From Saprospiraceae bacterium (GTDB taxonomy: Bacteria > Bacteroidota > Bacteroidia > Chitinophagales > Saprospiraceae), in assembly GCA_020628475.1 (NCBI GenBank), contig JAHDFB010000022.1, positions 1-45,122 of the forward strand: 45,122 nucleotides of DNA, in the 5' to 3' direction. The notes under the pieces were generated by a model. The model did not search any database, was not told the DNA's origin, and worked only from the letters and a program-made list of their open reading frames with translations. The position numbers were made by a program, and so were the translations under genes. Of the stretch, positions 8,094 to 16,097 are shown piece after piece (positions within the stretch are counted from its first letter, which is position 1; each line of letters starts with the position of its first letter).

Positions 8094-10847
8094 TTATTCT
8101 GATTTTAATATTTGAATGTATCCTTTGAGAAAATCGAAGGAATTTTCGATGCCCTCCGTGTTGGTTCTGAATACTTCGCAGGTGTAATAATAGACTCCGT
8201 CATTTAAGGCGGCTCCACTGAAGTTGGTGCCTTCCCAAAGTATTTCAGGATTTTGAGTCTCAAAGACCTTTTGTCCCCATTCATTATAAGCTCGAAAATC
8301 AACTCGACTCACAAAGCGATTGAGTATAGGGCGAAATACATCATTGTTCCCGTCTAAATTCGGAGTAAATGCATTTGGAAGAATATACGATGGACAATCA
8401 TCAATACATTGAATTTCGCTCAATGGACTTTCATTTCCAATGCTGTCAACACTTGTGATCGCATAACAAGCCGTCAAACCGAAATCTGGATTGTGATCGA
8501 TCGAAATAATCTGTATATCCTCTACTTCTTCAATCAACTGAAAATCAGTATTTACATCGGGTTTATAATAGATTCTGTATGCGGCCACATCATCTGAATT
8601 TTCGCAGACCAGATCCACTCGATTCCAAGTCACTGTATTTACAAAATCTTCTTCCGGAGTATCTGGGCCAGCCTCGGCACAGGCGTTGCTTACCGTTATT
8701 TCCGGCGTGCAAGGTGGAATTGTATCCAAAGGAATTCCACAACTTTCATTCGAGTTATTATCAATGACGAAATCCAATGACGGAATTTGATAAGATCCGA
8801 AGGTTTGCACATAATAGCAATACTTGACACCATTGATCAAGCCATCATCCTCATAGCTCTGTTGTTCCGTAGAATCTACTAATTCGAATAGGTTGGTATT
8901 ATCGTTTAGCTTGTAAATATGATAATGCGTATTGATCCAAGAGGTATTAGCATCCCATTCAAGCACATTGATTTCATCACTGGACTTAATGGTCAAGTAG
9001 ACCGTGGATGAACTTGGAGAATAATCATACAAATTATTCACTCCGTTGGCATAGAAGGCGATTCTATAATTATACGCTTGGCTCATGGTATTGAGCTGAT
9101 TATCCAAAAAGGAAGTGGTCACTTCTTCATCAAAGAACTGCGTTGTAAACGAAGCGCTAGGAACATCTTGGAAATTGGTTCCATCAATACCATCGGCTCG
9201 CTGCAGTTGATATCTATACGGACCAGGGGTTTGCATGGTGTCCAAATCTTCGGCTACTGGCAGAATCCATTCGGTCTGTACCATACCCATATCTTGATCG
9301 GTAACCAGAACGGAAGCCTTTGTGAGTAATGGTATATCCCGCGCCAATTGTAAACAAACTTCGTTGGAAACTAAGCTTTGCACAAAATTATACGGATTTC
9401 CGGTTATACTAATTTGAGCAAATTCTGCCACGACTCGATAACAATAGGTACGTCCTTTTTCCAAATTTTGATCCGTAAAGGTGTATTTGCCGTCTTGAAG
9501 ATCGGTAATCAAGTCGATGCCCGAAACTTTGGTATACCCTTGACCTTCGATACCCGGAGCACAGGTGTCCTGAGGAATATCAATGCTTCCCACATGTCTC
9601 CACACACTGAAACCTTGAAAGAAATCATTTTCTGTTTCTTCACAGGCATATGGGGAATCCCAGGTTAATTGAACGCTTTGATTGTCGGCCTCTCCTTCGA
9701 GGTTTTCAGGTGCTGGTCCTACTACTTTAATCTTGACAGATTTGAGGTCGGCTAATCCAGTCACCACATTCGGGCTCACAAAAAAGTTATCAACGGCTCT
9801 AAATACAATTTGGTATTCATTATTGGAGATGTCCTCACAACGCGTATCCCATTTGAAGGTAGCGGTATACGGCGGGTCTGCATAACCTATTGGTGCAATA
9901 AAAATCGCAGGATTCACTTCTAGGTCAAAAGGGCCACCTGTAGCGCTTACTTCGACTTGCTGTCCAATATCTGGATCCGACACACCAATGGTAAATTCAA
10001 CGCTTTCGCCTGCTACTACACATATTTCATCCGGTACTGTTAGTTCAGGCGGTTCATTATTGCAATTGAGCACAAAGATTTGCATATCTCGAAGTACTCG
10101 ATTTAATAGAACGCCATCTCTGTACTCATTAACGTAGAAGCTCACATTGTACTCACCTGCTTTTTGTGGGGAATCCCAAATGATCTGACCATCCTCTGTA
10201 TTAAATGAAAAACTATTGTTATTGGGAATAATTTCATTCGGTAATTGGTAATCTGGTACTTCTTCACCGTTTTCTCCTAGCGGAACTCCCAGTTCGTAGA
10301 CCAGCGAATCTCCATCTTCATCAAAGCCATTTGGAATATGTATAAAGGTCTCACCAACACAGGCTATATCAATCGGTGCTTGTAATAGTTGCACCGAGCT
10401 ATTACTTCCATTAAAATCGGGATTGGTAAAGGTGAAAGTCGTTCTAAGGTGAAATTTTATATTCTCGGAATTCGGGAAATTTAAGTTCTGAATTTCGGCG
10501 ACTCGATTGGGATCGGTCATGGAAATAGTGTATGTATTGCGGCCCGGATAGATGTGGGTTTTGATATAGACATTTTTCTGAATGTTGTTTCCCAAATCTT
10601 CTCCTTCGCCATTGGAACGTTTTAAATATTCCATGGTCTCGTCTCCCCAATCCAATAAAATAGAATCTCGATCTGCTTGAATGGAGGTCGTTTTTGTGTA
10701 GGTGGTTACAGTAACTTCTATTGTATAATCGCCTATTTGTTTATAAGTGATTTCACCAGCTCTATTGTGCGTAGCGTGCAACCATAGTGATAATAGTAGG
10801 AAGCCCCCAGAAAGGAAGAATTTAATATACCAATTTGATCTATGCAT
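8094..10847 (-). CDS. Secreted multidomain protein with CHU_C (type B T9SS) C-terminal domain (917 aa)
   Basis: Exported surface or extracellular protein. An N-terminal hydrophobic signal peptide (residues ~9-24) ends near LHA, followed by THNRAGEITY, a start common among such Bacteroidota proteins. The middle contains PKD/Ig-like segments (DWGDE near residue 70) and several fibronectin-III-like modules (for example QLTWDSP near 395 and the 'YCYRV' strands). The last ~97 residues (~821-917) are the gliding-motility-associated C-terminal domain: LPNAFTPNLDGNND, then FRAYNEWGQKVFE, WEG and GVYYYTCEV. This domain directs type B T9SS export (family knowledge). No enzyme domain is recognised, so a structural or adhesive role is likely. 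It is followed immediately by ribE, and no PorP/SprF partner gene is adjacent. Confidence 0.88.
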   Translation of the reverse strand: MHRSNWYIKFFLSGGFLLLSLWLHATHNRAGEITYKQIGDYTIEVTVTTYTKTTSIQADRDSILLDWGDETMEYLKRSNGEGEDLGNNIQKNVYIKTHIYPGRNTYTISMTDPNRVAEIQNLNFPNSENIKFHLRTTFTFTNPDFNGSNSSVQLLQAPIDIACVGETFIHIPNGFDEDGDSLVYELGVPLGENGEEVPDYQLPNEIIPNNNSFSFNTEDGQIIWDSPQKAGEYNVSFYVNEYRDGVLLNRVLRDMQIFVLNCNNEPPELTVPDEICVVAGESVEFTIGVSDPDIGQQVEVSATGGPFDLEVNPAIFIAPIGYADPPYTATFKWDTRCEDISNNEYQIVFRAVDNFFVSPNVVTGLADLKSVKIKVVGPAPENLEGEADNQSVQLTWDSPYACEETENDFFQGFSVWRHVGSIDIPQDTCAPGIEGQGYTKVSGIDLITDLQDGKYTFTDQNLEKGRTYCYRVVAEFAQISITGNPYNFVQSLVSNEVCLQLARDIPLLTKASVLVTDQDMGMVQTEWILPVAEDLDTMQTPGPYRYQLQRADGIDGTNFQDVPSASFTTQFFDEEVTTSFLDNQLNTMSQAYNYRIAFYANGVNNLYDYSPSSSTVYLTIKSSDEINVLEWDANTSWINTHYHIYKLNDNTNLFELVDSTEQQSYEDDGLINGVKYCYYVQTFGSYQIPSLDFVIDNNSNESCGIPLDTIPPCTPEITVSNACAEAGPDTPEEDFVNTVTWNRVDLVCENSDDVAAYRIYYKPDVNTDFQLIEEVEDIQIISIDHNPDFGLTACYAITSVDSIGNESPLSEIQCIDDCPSYILPNAFTPNLDGNNDVFRPILNRFVSRVDFRAYNEWGQKVFETQNPEILWEGTNFSGAALNDGVYYYTCEVFRTNTEGIENSFDFLKGYIQILKSE

Positions 10848-10933
10848 TGTACTGATTTAACGTAATTAAGATAGAAAAAATGTCTAAATGGTTGCAGAAT
10901 TTGATTGAAAATCTTTGGGATAGCGTCTATTTG

Positions 10934-11797
10934 CTAGTCAGTAAGACATTTTTCTAAACGCTCTTTCCAAGGCCTAAGTTCGATATTGAAGGTTTTTTGA
11001 ATTTTACTTTTGGATAAACGCGAGTTTAATGGCCGTTTTGCAGGAGTAGGGTAGTCTTCCGTCGTACAAGGGTTTAATTGACAAGTACTGCCTTTTAAAC
11101 GAACGATTTCTTGCGCAAATTGATACCAACTGATAAAGCCTTCGTTGCTAAAATGATAAATGCCATGATACTGTTCCTGCACTTGATGCTGATCGATTGT
11201 TCTTACCATCTTTAAAATCGCCTGTGCTATATCGGGCGCATAGCTAGGACTTCCAATTTGATCATGAACAATACTTAATTGTTCTTTTTCATCTACTAAT
11301 CGAGCTATGGTGTTGACAAAGTTTTTGCCTTTTTTCGCGTAAACCCAAGAAGTTCTGAGAATGATCGTCTTTGGATTATTACGTAAAGCTTCTAGATCTC
11401 CATCCAATTTAGTTTGGGCATAGACTCCTTGAGGATTGGTTTTTTCGTCTTCATCCATAATCTGATCATGATCAGGATGATAAACATAATCGCTGGAAAT
11501 ATGAATAAATGGAATGTTTGCTTTTGCACAAGCTTGACTTAAAGATCGTACGGCATCTGTGTTGATTAGTCGAGCCTGATCTTGTTCTTCTTCAGCAACA
11601 TCTACCTTCGTATAGGCGGCACAATTAATGACAAAATCAATACGGTGTTCTTCAAAATATTCCTGAATTCTTTTCGCATCTGTAATATCCAAATTTCGAC
11701 GATGGGTAAATAGAAAACGGAAGGACCATTCACTAGATATTTCTTGAATGGCTCTTCCCACTTGACCTTCAGAACCGGTTACTAAAATCTGTTTCAT
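10934..11797 (-). CDS. rfbD: dTDP-4-dehydrorhamnose reductase
   Basis: Reduces dTDP-4-keto-L-rhamnose to dTDP-L-rhamnose, the sugar donor for surface polysaccharide synthesis; cytoplasmic. The 287-aa length is normal. The NAD(P)-binding loop is GSEGQVGRA (residues 8-16). SSDYVY (101-106) and the catalytic Y-x-x-x-K at Y126/K130 (YAQTK) are present. The late substrate-binding part with RPLNSRLSKSK near the C-terminus is also typical of RmlD. The start overlaps the rfbC stop by four bases (11794-11797), indicating coupling. It is the last gene of the minus-strand operon that begins at 15147. rfbA and rfbB are not in the window. The symbol rmlD is a synonym. Confidence 0.96.
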   Translation of the reverse strand: MKQILVTGSEGQVGRAIQEISSEWSFRFLFTHRRNLDITDAKRIQEYFEEHRIDFVINCAAYTKVDVAEEEQDQARLINTDAVRSLSQACAKANIPFIHISSDYVYHPDHDQIMDEDEKTNPQGVYAQTKLDGDLEALRNNPKTIILRTSWVYAKKGKNFVNTIARLVDEKEQLSIVHDQIGSPSYAPDIAQAILKMVRTIDQHQVQEQYHGIYHFSNEGFISWYQFAQEIVRLKGSTCQLNPCTTEDYPTPAKRPLNSRLSKSKIQKTFNIELRPWKERLEKCLTD

Positions 11798-12348
11798 GGA
11801 AGTTGTATTGGTCGGTGATTTCCAAGTGTAGGAAGTATATCATCTTTTTCAGAAACCTTGAAGGAGATATCTGCCATATTCCAATCGATATTGAGCTGTG
11901 GATCTTTGTAATATAGGCCACCTTCGGCTGCTTTGTCGTAGAAGTTATCGCATTTGTAACTAAATACAGCCGTTTCCGATGTGACGAGATAGCCATGTGC
12001 GAAACCTCTTGGAACGAGCAGTTGCTTTTTGTTTTCTCCGCTTAGTAAAATAGAGAAGGATTGTCCATAGCTTGGACTATTTTCGCGAATATCAACGACG
12101 ACATCTAAGACCTCACCATGAATGACGCGAACCAATTTAGCTTGGCAGGATGCACCAACTTGATAATGTAAACCTCGAAAAACACCTCGCTCGGAGTAGG
12201 CTTCATTGTCCTGCACCCACTGATAGTGAAGACCATGCTGTTCCTCTATTCGTTTACTGTAACTTTCAAAGAAATATCCTCGATGATCTTCAAAAACCCT
12301 TGGTTGAATGACAAAAAGGTCTTTTAAATCCGTTTCTTGATACTGCAT
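11794..12348 (-). CDS. rfbC: dTDP-4-dehydrorhamnose 3,5-epimerase
   Basis: Double epimerase converting dTDP-4-keto-6-deoxyglucose to the L-rhamno configuration, the step before RfbD. It is a cupin-fold protein of the usual ~184 aa. Family landmarks are DHRGYFFESY (21-30), QDNEAYSERGVFRGLHYQ (46-63) with the catalytic base H61, and VPRGFAHGYLV (112-122). The tyrosine at 131 (SYKCDNFY) corresponds to the proton donor. The gene starts 6 bases after the der stop codon and overlaps rfbD by 4 bases. Its position behind the essential GTPase genes der and era suggests steady expression of rhamnose supply along with housekeeping functions. The symbol rmlC is a synonym. Confidence 0.97.
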   Translation of the reverse strand: MQYQETDLKDLFVIQPRVFEDHRGYFFESYSKRIEEQHGLHYQWVQDNEAYSERGVFRGLHYQVGASCQAKLVRVIHGEVLDVVVDIRENSPSYGQSFSILLSGENKKQLLVPRGFAHGYLVTSETAVFSYKCDNFYDKAAEGGLYYKDPQLNIDWNMADISFKVSEKDDILPTLGNHRPIQLP

Positions 12349-12354
12349 GATGAA

Positions 12355-13659
12355 TTATTTATCTCTAAAGAAAATCGATATAGGAACACCTTCAAAATCA
12401 AAGGCCTTTCTGAGTTGATTTTCAAGAAATGATCGATAGGAATCTTTGACGTATTTTGGATTATTACAGAAAAATGCGAAACTAGGATAATGCGTTGGCA
12501 ATTGTGTAACGTATTTTATAGTAATGAATCGACCTCGATAATTTGGAGGTGGTGTTCTTTCGATTGCTTCGAGCATCAGTTCATTCAAGACTGACGTTCT
12601 AATTTTCTGCGTTCTGTTTTCATATACCTTAAGGGCTAACTCAATAGTTCGCATCAAACGTTGCTTGTCTTTTACGGAAATGAAAACCACAGGAACATCA
12701 TTGAACATTCCGATTTTATCCTTCAGTTTTTTCTCCATGTCTCGTGCCGTATTGGTCTCTTTTTCGATGAGATCCCACTTATTGATGGCAATGACGAGTC
12801 CTTTATGTCGTTTATGGACAAGGCGTATTAGGTTTAAATCCTGGGAGGTAATATCTTGTGTGGCATCGATCATAAGAATACAGACATCACTTTCTTCGAT
12901 CGCCTTGATTGCCCGCATGACCGAATAAAATTCGAGATCTTCGTGTACTTTTCCTTTTTTACGGATACCTGCGGTATCAATGATATAAAAGTCTTTATCA
13001 AATTTATTAAACCGAGAATGAATCGAATCTCTGGTCGTGCCGGCTATATCTGTGACGATATTTCGTTCTTGTCCGAGAAGTGCATTGGTCAAAGAAGATT
13101 TACCGACATTGGGTTGACCAATGATCGCAATTTTGGGAATTTCTTCTTCTTCGTCATCGGCATCGGCAGGTAATACTTCGGTGATGGCATCGAGTACCTC
13201 TCCAGATCCACTACCAGTGATGGCTGACAAGAAAAAGGTGTTTTCAAATCCCAATCCCCAGAATTCATTCGCACTCAATTGTCGAGTAGCGTTATCAACT
13301 TTGTTTACACAGACAAAGACTTGTTTATCTGTTTTGCGAAGCATATCGGCGATTTCTGCGTCCAAATCCGTGATTCCTGTGGTAACGTCGGTCATAAAAA
13401 CGATGACATGTGCCTCTTCGATGGCAATCTCCACTTGAGATCGAATGGCCGCTTCAAAAACGTCATCAGATCCTTTGACAAATCCTCCGGTATCTATAAC
13501 GGTAAAAGACTTTCCATTCCATTCACTGGCGCCGTAAATACGATCTCTCGTTACTCCACTTATATTATCAATAATCGCTTGTCGTTCACCAATGAGTCTA
13601 TTGTAAAAAGTAGATTTACCTACATTTGGTCTTCCGACAATCGCCACTATTTTAGGCAT
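12355..13659 (-). CDS. der: Ribosome-assembly GTPase Der (EngA)
   Basis: Essential GTPase needed for maturation of the 50S ribosomal subunit. It has the diagnostic tandem GTPase domains followed by a KH-like domain, 434 aa in all, as expected. First domain: GRPNVGKS (9-16), DTGG (56-59) and NKVD (119-122). Second domain: GQPNVGKS (181-188), DTAG (228-231) and NKWD (293-296). The linker is a short acidic run (around 165-174). The KH-like domain spans ~350-434 and includes PPNYRGRF and the closing GVPISIFFRDK. It lies 6 bases after era and 6 bases before rfbC on the same strand, in one operon. Confidence 0.99.
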   Translation of the reverse strand: MPKIVAIVGRPNVGKSTFYNRLIGERQAIIDNISGVTRDRIYGASEWNGKSFTVIDTGGFVKGSDDVFEAAIRSQVEIAIEEAHVIVFMTDVTTGITDLDAEIADMLRKTDKQVFVCVNKVDNATRQLSANEFWGLGFENTFFLSAITGSGSGEVLDAITEVLPADADDEEEEIPKIAIIGQPNVGKSSLTNALLGQERNIVTDIAGTTRDSIHSRFNKFDKDFYIIDTAGIRKKGKVHEDLEFYSVMRAIKAIEESDVCILMIDATQDITSQDLNLIRLVHKRHKGLVIAINKWDLIEKETNTARDMEKKLKDKIGMFNDVPVVFISVKDKQRLMRTIELALKVYENRTQKIRTSVLNELMLEAIERTPPPNYRGRFITIKYVTQLPTHYPSFAFFCNNPKYVKDSYRSFLENQLRKAFDFEGVPISIFFRDK

Positions 13660-13665
13660 ATGTAA

Positions 13666-14559
13666 TTAATTTTTATATCCGAATTTTTTAAGCCATTTCT
13701 CGTCGTCTCTCCAGTTCTCTTTGATTTTGACAAATAATTCTAAAAAGACTTTTTGATCCAGAAATTGCTCGATCGATTTTCTCGACGCTGTTCCCAATTT
13801 TTTGATGGCGGAACCCTGCTTGCCTATGATAATAGATTTTTGGGTTTTACGCGACACATAAATTTCTGCAAAGATATGAACAATTGGACCTTTATTACTT
13901 TGTTTTTCCTTGAATTCTGTCACAACAACCTCCGTCGAGTAAGGAATTTCTTGTTTGTATTGTTGAAGGATTTTCTCTCGAATGATTTCCGAGACAAAAA
14001 ATCGTTCTGGTTTATCACTTAATTGATCTTTGGGATAGTACGCCGGACCTTCGGGTAAATGTTTAATAATGACATCTAGTAATGCGTCTGTATTGAGTTT
14101 TTCTTTAGCGGAAATGTACATTTTGTGATCGAAAAAATCAATTTGTTCCCAAAAAGCATTGAGTTTGGCTTTCCGCTCTTCATCCAATTGGTCCAATTTG
14201 TTGATCAGCAAGATCTTCGGAATAGCTAAATGCTGGATTCTTTTAAAAACCTCATCATCCAAATCATATTGCTCGTATATATCTGTTGCAAACAATAAAA
14301 CATCCGCATCTTCTAAAACGGAGAAGGCAAAGTTGTTCATCGCTTCTTGCATTTTATAATTCGGATCATAAATGACACCTGGTGTATCTGAAAACACGAT
14401 TTGATAGTGTTCTTCGCTCAATAATCCAATGATACGGTGACGTGTTGTTTGTGGTTTGCTGGTAATGATGGACATTTTTTCGCCCATCAAAGCATTCATA
14501 AGCGTTGACTTACCCACATTGGGTCTACCTAATATATTGACAAATCCAGATTTATGCAT
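13666..14559 (-). CDS. era: GTPase Era
   Basis: GTPase that binds the 3' end of 16S rRNA during 30S assembly. It has the usual length of 297 aa. The GTPase domain shows GRPNVGKST (11-19), the switch region TTRHRI (38-43), DTPG (58-61) and NKLD (120-123). A C-terminal type II KH domain (~residues 215-290) contains the signature IIGKQGSAIKKLG (GxxG loop) and ends in WLKKFGYKN. It starts 3 bases after the stop of the upstream 194-aa gene and is followed 6 bases later by der; the era-der pairing is common in Bacteroidota. Confidence 0.99.
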   Translation of the reverse strand: MHKSGFVNILGRPNVGKSTLMNALMGEKMSIITSKPQTTRHRIIGLLSEEHYQIVFSDTPGVIYDPNYKMQEAMNNFAFSVLEDADVLLFATDIYEQYDLDDEVFKRIQHLAIPKILLINKLDQLDEERKAKLNAFWEQIDFFDHKMYISAKEKLNTDALLDVIIKHLPEGPAYYPKDQLSDKPERFFVSEIIREKILQQYKQEIPYSTEVVVTEFKEKQSNKGPIVHIFAEIYVSRKTQKSIIIGKQGSAIKKLGTASRKSIEQFLDQKVFLELFVKIKENWRDDEKWLKKFGYKN

Positions 14560-14562
14560 TGT

Positions 14563-15147
14563 TTAGTATCTTAGTTGTTTTACACTGCCGTGTAAGCGAT
14601 TTTCTATTTCCATGAATAGATGGGAGGCTTTTTTACCACGCCAAGGGACATCATTGAATACAGGACCTAGATTGGCATAGTACTGAATTCCAGTACTTTC
14701 CATTTCCGATTGTACATGTTCCAATAGATTGACAAATACGATCCACCCTTGCTCGTCCGATACCTCTTCTGACCATTCTTCGTAATAACAATCATCTGAT
14801 CCGTGAAAGTTCAGTACATTATCACAAATCAGCATGAAATATTTGATGTCATGTTCCATCATATGGTCGATGAGTTCTCTTTTCAGAAACATGATATCAT
14901 TGTTGATACAATCATTCCATTCACCGATTAATTCAATGACAGCATAAGATTGTTGATAATCTACAAACAGTACTTTAAGATAAAGTGTCGGCGAACCAAT
15001 TTCATCCCATTGAGGATGAATGAAGTAATTATAGATTTTATTAGAAAAGCTAAATTCACTATACACGCGACCATAAAAAGGGGATCGTTCATCTTCTGAT
15101 GCGACATAGTGGTCTCTCCAATTAAAATAAGGTTCTATTGTATGCAT
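14563..15147 (-). CDS. Conserved hypothetical protein upstream of era (194 aa)
   Basis: I do not recognise a named family. The protein is acidic and soluble, with no signal peptide or membrane segment. Features include an aromatic-rich N-terminal part (ERSPFYGRVYSEFSFSN) and a central alternating hydrophobic/acidic part that looks like an alpha/beta domain. A YYEEWSEE stretch (residues ~121-128) and a C-terminal DVPWRGKKASHLFMEIENRL are also notable. It starts the minus-strand operon leading into era (3-base gap), which suggests a housekeeping role, possibly in ribosome assembly or envelope biology, but that is inference from position only. A TAnnTTTG-type promoter lies about 40 bases upstream. 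Confidence 0.8.
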   Translation of the reverse strand: MHTIEPYFNWRDHYVASEDERSPFYGRVYSEFSFSNKIYNYFIHPQWDEIGSPTLYLKVLFVDYQQSYAVIELIGEWNDCINNDIMFLKRELIDHMMEHDIKYFMLICDNVLNFHGSDDCYYEEWSEEVSDEQGWIVFVNLLEHVQSEMESTGIQYYANLGPVFNDVPWRGKKASHLFMEIENRLHGSVKQLRY

Positions 15148-15186
15148 ATGTTTCTAGAATACGAATCTTTCGAATCAATCAGAACT

Positions 15187-15220
15187 CAAAGGTAAACTAG
15201 ATTGAACGCAACTGATTCAA
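15187..15220 (-). promoter_or_regulatory. Promoter of the era-der-rfbCD operon
   Basis: On the minus strand, TACCTTTG (15194-15187) is an exact TAnnTTTG -7 element, with a TTG (15220-15218) 23 bases upstream serving as the -33 element. Transcription would start near 15180, about 33 bases before the ATG at 15147. Confidence 0.55.
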
Positions 15221-15383
15221 ATTGCTTATAAATATTCATTAATATACCGAATAATACTTTTGAACAGCAGGCGGATTGCTACATACTAATCGTAGGAATA
15301 TTCGAGTTTATAGTAAACAACTTTTGTCTTATTTTGATGTACATTTACAAGAAAATTTATAATTAAACCTGAGAGGACAAAGC

Positions 15384-15908
15384 ATGCATGTAGTTTTGAC
15401 AGGACCGGAAAGTACGGGTAAAACAACCTTGGCCTTACAATTACAAGCCCATTATGATGCTATCTTGGTCCCAGAATATGCTAGAATTTATCTCAATGAA
15501 CACGGTCCAGCATATGAACATCACGATCTGAAAGCCATAGCTTTTGGACAATTTTCTTCGCAATTGTCTGCCATGCAATCAAGAAACGAATTGATCATAT
15601 CGGATACTTGCTTATTGACCATCGAAATATGGGAAGCTTGGAAATATCGAACAGCCGATCCTTTTATTCAGGAATGGCAAGCATTGCAACAGGTGGATTA
15701 CTATCTTTTGTGTAAGAATGATCTAGCTTGGGAAGCAGATCCATTGCGTGAACATCCGGATGCACTGGATCAATTATTTCAGATCTATGAGCAAAAAATT
15801 AAAGAGTCCGGAATTCCTTATTCGATCATTCATGGGCAAGATACTGCTCGGTTTAATAAGGCAAAAGAACAAATTGAAAGATTAAAAAAAGAACGTGCAA
15901 AAAGTTGA
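15384..15908 (+). CDS. NadR-kinase-like P-loop ATPase (174 aa)
   Basis: P-loop nucleotide kinase resembling the ribosylnicotinamide kinase domain of NadR (AAA_28 type). Walker A is GPESTGKTT (residues 7-15). The following VPEYARIYLNEHGP and the SDTCLLTIEIWEAWKY segment (residues ~72-87) are characteristic of this group. The adenylyltransferase and HTH domains of full-length NadR are absent, so this is a kinase-only version. A likely reaction is phosphorylation of nicotinamide riboside or a related small molecule such as a vitamin, but the specificity is not proven. The gene lies 54 bases upstream of the TPP aptamer and is therefore not itself under its control; a nearby thiamin uptake gene still hints that it may act in vitamin salvage. 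Confidence 0.75.
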   Translation: MHVVLTGPESTGKTTLALQLQAHYDAILVPEYARIYLNEHGPAYEHHDLKAIAFGQFSSQLSAMQSRNELIISDTCLLTIEIWEAWKYRTADPFIQEWQALQQVDYYLLCKNDLAWEADPLREHPDALDQLFQIYEQKIKESGIPYSIIHGQDTARFNKAKEQIERLKKERAKS

Positions 15909-15918
15909 GATATATGAT

Positions 15919-15926
15919 TACTTTTG
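15919..15926 (+). promoter_or_regulatory. Candidate -7 element for the TPP riboswitch-TonB receptor transcript
   Basis: TACTTTTG matches TAnnTTTG exactly and lies 36 bases before the aptamer P1 stem, the right distance for the riboswitch leader. A clear -33 TTG at 17-23 bases is missing, so the assignment is tentative. Confidence 0.4.
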
Positions 15927-15937
15927 TGCCTGTAAAT

Positions 15938-15959
15938 GAGGATTATCCTCGTATTTTTT
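15938..15959 (+). terminator. Possible short terminator hairpin before the riboswitch
   Basis: GAGGA-TTA-TCCTC (15938-15950) is followed by GTA and six T residues. The stem is only 5 bp with a 3-base loop, so it could end the NadR-like transcript or simply be a 5' hairpin of the riboswitch leader. Confidence 0.35.
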
Positions 15960-15961
15960 AA

Positions 15962-16034
15962 TCATTTGGGGTGCTTTAAATAGCTGAGATAATACCCATA
16001 GAACCTGGGCGGGTCATGCCGCTAAGGGAAATGA
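15962..16034 (+). ncRNA. TPP riboswitch (THI element)
   Basis: All conserved blocks of the thiamin-pyrophosphate aptamer are present in order: GGGGTGC (15968-15974), GCTGAGA (15983-15989), ACCC (15994-15997), GAACCTG (16001-16007), ATGCC (16016-16020) and AAGGGAA (16024-16030). The closing P1 stem is visible as TCATTT (15962-15967) pairing with AAATGA (16029-16034). It lies 63 bases before the ATG of the TonB receptor, which it should switch off when TPP is abundant. Confidence 0.95.
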
Positions 16035-16040
16035 ATGTTG

Positions 16041-16060
16041 GATAGTAAGTCCTTACTATC
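16041..16060 (+). promoter_or_regulatory. Inverted repeat in the riboswitch expression platform
   Basis: GATAGTAAG (16041-16049) and CTTACTATC (16052-16060) are perfect complements separated by TC, 6 bases after the aptamer. As RNA this can form a 7-bp hairpin with a 6-base loop. No T tract follows, so it is not a classical terminator; it may be part of the expression platform or a protein-binding dyad. Confidence 0.5.
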
Positions 16061-16097
16061 TATATACCTTTCCCATATTATAAATACATATTGTAAT

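Noticed and set aside
16035..16097. Longer start of the TonB receptor at 16035
   Set aside because: It would place the start inside the riboswitch P1/expression platform and put 21 extra residues before a clean signal peptide.
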